Source: Rhodobacter sp.
GTDB lineage: Bacteria; Pseudomonadota; Alphaproteobacteria; Rhodobacterales; Rhodobacteraceae
Direction of reading: 5' to 3'
Length of the DNA: 42,917 nucleotides
Assembly (NCBI GenBank): GCA_030065095.1
Contig: JASJDP010000041.1
Span: 1 to 42,917 of the forward strand
The position numbers and the translations under genes are program-made. How positions within the stretch are numbered: position 1 is the first letter of the stretch; every line of letters starts with the position of its first letter. A model generated the notes under the pieces. It was not told the origin of the DNA and searched no databases. It saw only the letters and a program-made list of their open reading frames with translations. Shown here piece after piece: positions 42,721-42,917 of this stretch.

Positions 42721-42879
42721 ATGACCATGGAGGGAACCGTGAGGCTGGAATTTGGCCTGGTGCGGTCATTGCGTATCAAGCATGAAGCCGCGCCATCGCC
42801 GACCCGCGGGGATGCGGCCAAGACGTCTGAACGGCTCGATTTATCCCAGCAAAGTCCGAACGACCTCAATGCGATATGA
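42721..42879 (+). CDS. Small ORF of uncertain status
   Basis: An ATG at 42721 opens a 52-residue frame (MTMEGTVRLEFGLVRS...), 14 bases after the methyltransferase stop. A second ATG and a GTG lie in frame close behind, the GTG with GGAGGGA upstream. The product is polar, without recognisable motifs. It could be a real small gene or chance reading in the run-out of the operon. The window ends 38 bases later in a CCCC/GGGG-rich segment that may be part of a terminator. Confidence 0.25.
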   Translation: MTMEGTVRLEFGLVRSLRIKHEAAPSPTRGDAAKTSERLDLSQQSPNDLNAI

Positions 42880-42917
42880 GACGCAAGCAAATCGCCTCCC
42901 CTCCGGGGCGGGTCGGC

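Noticed and set aside
42609-42890. 93-codon minus-strand frame at the right end
   Set aside because: It overlaps the conserved C-terminus of the methyltransferase gene and its product is serine- and arginine-rich without motifs.
1-42917. CRISPR arrays, insertion sequences, integrases, attachment sites, toxin-antitoxin or defence genes
   Set aside because: No regularly spaced repeats, transposase or integrase motifs, tRNA-end duplications or recognised defence domains were seen.

Overview
The window comes from a GC-rich alphaproteobacterium, almost certainly Rhodobacterales (Roseobacter group). The evidence is the style of the ribosomal proteins, a run of NDUFA12, MlaD, DUF2155 and Aat genes typical of that order, TRAP and Liv-type transporters, a Hint_2-type protein, an ALDH16 two-domain aldehyde dehydrogenase and frequent GTG/TTG starts. 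No rRNA, tRNA, insertion sequence, integrase or CRISPR array was seen.

Layout. (1) 1-8832: ribosomal protein cluster rplB-rpsS-rplV-rpsC-rplP, then a near-perfect intrinsic terminator, a methyltransferase gene and a convergent 2-oxoglutarate (2OG) oxygenase gene. The cluster then resumes behind a new promoter as rpmC-rpsQ-rplN-rplX-rplE-rpsN-rpsH-rplF-rplR-rpsE-rpmD and ends at a second terminator; rplO-secY do not follow. (2) 9180-13367: one very large exported protein with carboxypeptidase-regulatory-like repeats, a CILP/FAM171-like region and three CxxCH haem c motifs. (3) 13659-19213: a YciI gene diverging from an apparent operon of a 24-codon leader ORF, a RutE-like nitroreductase, OsmC, a complete TRAP transporter and an intradiol (hydroxyquinol-type) dioxygenase, probably for uptake and ring cleavage of an aromatic compound with protection from quinone and peroxide. 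(4) 19220-22650: an unknown lipoprotein, a GntR/FCD regulator and a divergent homocitrate/isopropylmalate-synthase-like enzyme. (5) 22785-29256, minus strand: a GMC oxidoreductase, ALDH16, deoxyribose-phosphate aldolase and a Hint-domain protein. (6) 29784-34376: a full branched-chain-amino-acid-type ABC transporter with a large hairpin between the binding-protein gene and the permease genes. (7) 34553-36459, minus strand: a PhyH-family dioxygenase and the remains of a photolyase/cryptochrome-like gene. (8) 36625-38667: clpP and clpX. (9) 38724-42879: a two-domain peptidoglycan hydrolase without signal peptide, then NDUFA12-mlaD-DUF2155, convergent aat, a methyltransferase and a doubtful small ORF.

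Most genes are ordinary. The points most worth a second look are the split ribosomal operon carrying a 2OG oxygenase next to rplP, the tri-haem giant protein, the divergent promoter pair sharing one palindrome with a coupled leader ORF, the transporter-plus-dioxygenase operon, and the deleted photolyase-like pseudogene. No clearly new multi-gene defence or mobile system was found.
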